Shown here: in pieces, positions 62,835-64,000 of the stretch
Layout of the letters: every line of letters begins with the position of its first letter
Numbering within the stretch: the first letter of the stretch is position 1
NCBI GenBank assembly: GCA_003279615.1
Contig: QCHM01000002.1
Span: 1 to 64,000, forward strand
Length of the DNA: 64,000 nucleotides
Direction of reading: 5' to 3'
Source: Prochlorococcus sp. AG-402-B19
GTDB taxonomy: Bacteria; Cyanobacteriota; Cyanobacteriia; PCC-6307; Cyanobiaceae
Notes under the pieces: generated by a model
Database searches by the model: none
What the model was told of the DNA's origin: nothing
What the model saw: only the letters and a program-made list of their open reading frames with translations
Translations under genes and position numbers: made by a program

Positions 62835-63536
62835 ATGACAACGCAAATTGAGAACAACGAAAAGACGGAAGTCACGGAATATTTTAATGGTACTGGGTTT
62901 GATAGATGGAATCGAATATATAGCGAAAGTGATGATGTAAATAAAGTGCAAAAAAATATAAGGATAGGTCACCAAAAGACAGTTGATGATGTAATTAGTT
63001 GGTTGAAAGAGTATGAGAATATCAAGGACAAAAGTTTTTGTGATGTTGGCTGCGGTGTTGGTAGTTTAAGTATTCCATTGGCAAAATTGGGTGCTAAATC
63101 GATTTATTTAAGTGATATTTCTGAAGCGATGATAAATGAGACAAAAAACAGGGCAAAGGAAGCAGGCTTGGACTTAAATAGGTTGAATTTTCGAACATCT
63201 GATTTAGAGAATTTAAAAGGTTCATTTAATACAGTTATTTGCTTAGATGTTTTCATTCACTACCCTCAACAGGAGGCTGAGGCAATGGTGAAACATCTCT
63301 GTCAATTATCTGATGAGAGATTAATTGTTAGCTTTGCGCCCTATACTCCTTTACTAGCCCTTTTGAAAGGGATTGGTCAACTATTTCCTGGACCAAGTAA
63401 AACTACACGGGCCTATACATTAAAGGAGACCGGAATTATCGAAGCTGCGAAGCAATCTGGTTTTAAAGTGGTCAAAAGTAAGTTGAATCAGGCTCCTTTC
63501 TATTTCTCAAAATTAATAGAATTTGTGAAATCCTAG
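62835..63536 (+). CDS. chlM: Magnesium-protoporphyrin IX O-methyltransferase
   Basis: VTEYFNGTGFDRWNRIYSESDDVNKVQKNIRIGHQKTVDDV, FCDVGCGVGSLSIPLA, CLDVFIHYPQ. Confidence 0.94.
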   Translation: MTTQIENNEKTEVTEYFNGTGFDRWNRIYSESDDVNKVQKNIRIGHQKTVDDVISWLKEYENIKDKSFCDVGCGVGSLSIPLAKLGAKSIYLSDISEAMINETKNRAKEAGLDLNRLNFRTSDLENLKGSFNTVICLDVFIHYPQQEAEAMVKHLCQLSDERLIVSFAPYTPLLALLKGIGQLFPGPSKTTRAYTLKETGIIEAAKQSGFKVVKSKLNQAPFYFSKLIEFVKS

Positions 63537-63568
63537 AGAACTAAAATTTTTATTTTTCAAAAACACAT

Positions 63569-64000
63569 TTAGGTAACTAAATGATTTTCAAGTGCATATC
63601 TAACTAATTCTGTTCTACTAGAAGTACCGGTTTTAATAAATAATCGACTCACATATTTCTCTACATTGCGGATAGAAGTCTCAAGTTGTCTTGCAATTTC
63701 TTTGTTCATTAAACCTTCCGCTACTAGTTGCAAAACGCTTGCCTCTCTTGGGGTGAAATTAGGAATCGAATCATCTTTCCGTGAGATATTTTTATCCCCA
63801 TGGCTAAGCATTGATTTGATTTCTGTAATCTGTTTTGCCATTTGGCCAACATCAGCATTAGCAAATCTGGCTGCTTCAGTTAATAATCGCTCTTGCCGTT
63901 GAACTACATTCTTAACTCTTGCAACTAGCTCATCGGGATCAAATGGTTTTGGCATGTAGTCGTCTACACCTGCTTGATACCCTTGAGTTCTATCAGCAGT
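63569..64000 (-). CDS. NarL/LuxR-family response regulator, N-terminus beyond window edge
   Basis: Frame continues past the listed ORF start: TADRTQGYQAGVDDYMPKPFDPDELVARV (receiver end) plus HTH FTPREASVLQLVAEGLMNKEIARQLETSIRNVEKYVSRLF. Confidence 0.9.
   Translation of the reverse strand, partial: TADRTQGYQAGVDDYMPKPFDPDELVARVKNVVQRQERLLTEAARFANADVGQMAKQITEIKSMLSHGDKNISRKDDSIPNFTPREASVLQLVAEGLMNKEIARQLETSIRNVEKYVSRLFIKTGTSSRTELVRYALENHLVT

Overview
The window is a gene-dense, AT-rich, core-type cyanobacterial chromosome segment. Gene content and order (crtB-crtP-ndhM, rbcR, ndhF1-ndhD1, ndhA-I-G-E, rpaA, rpaB, ycf3, ycf34, petL-like, chlM) indicate a marine picocyanobacterium, most likely a low-light-type Prochlorococcus; this is inference from protein recognition, not a database search. 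I support about 74 protein-coding genes, including two truncated by the window edges, one tRNA-Asn(GUU), and two small ORFs missing from the supplied track: a 30-aa PetL-like peptide and a 49-aa TTG-start ORF. I found no CRISPR array, transposase, integrase, phage module, rRNA operon or recognisable defence island. No clear undescribed multi-gene system is visible. The best second-look items are local: divergent genes whose start codons overlap inside one CATG; a 49-aa ORF with a strong Shine-Dalgarno convergent with pedR; a perfect 15-bp hairpin just upstream of ndhO; an alpha-synuclein-like repeat extension on PlsX; an 'NnrU' protein that reads as a Z-ISO-type carotene isomerase; and a tandem QueD/PTPS protein whose first domain has lost the catalytic His.
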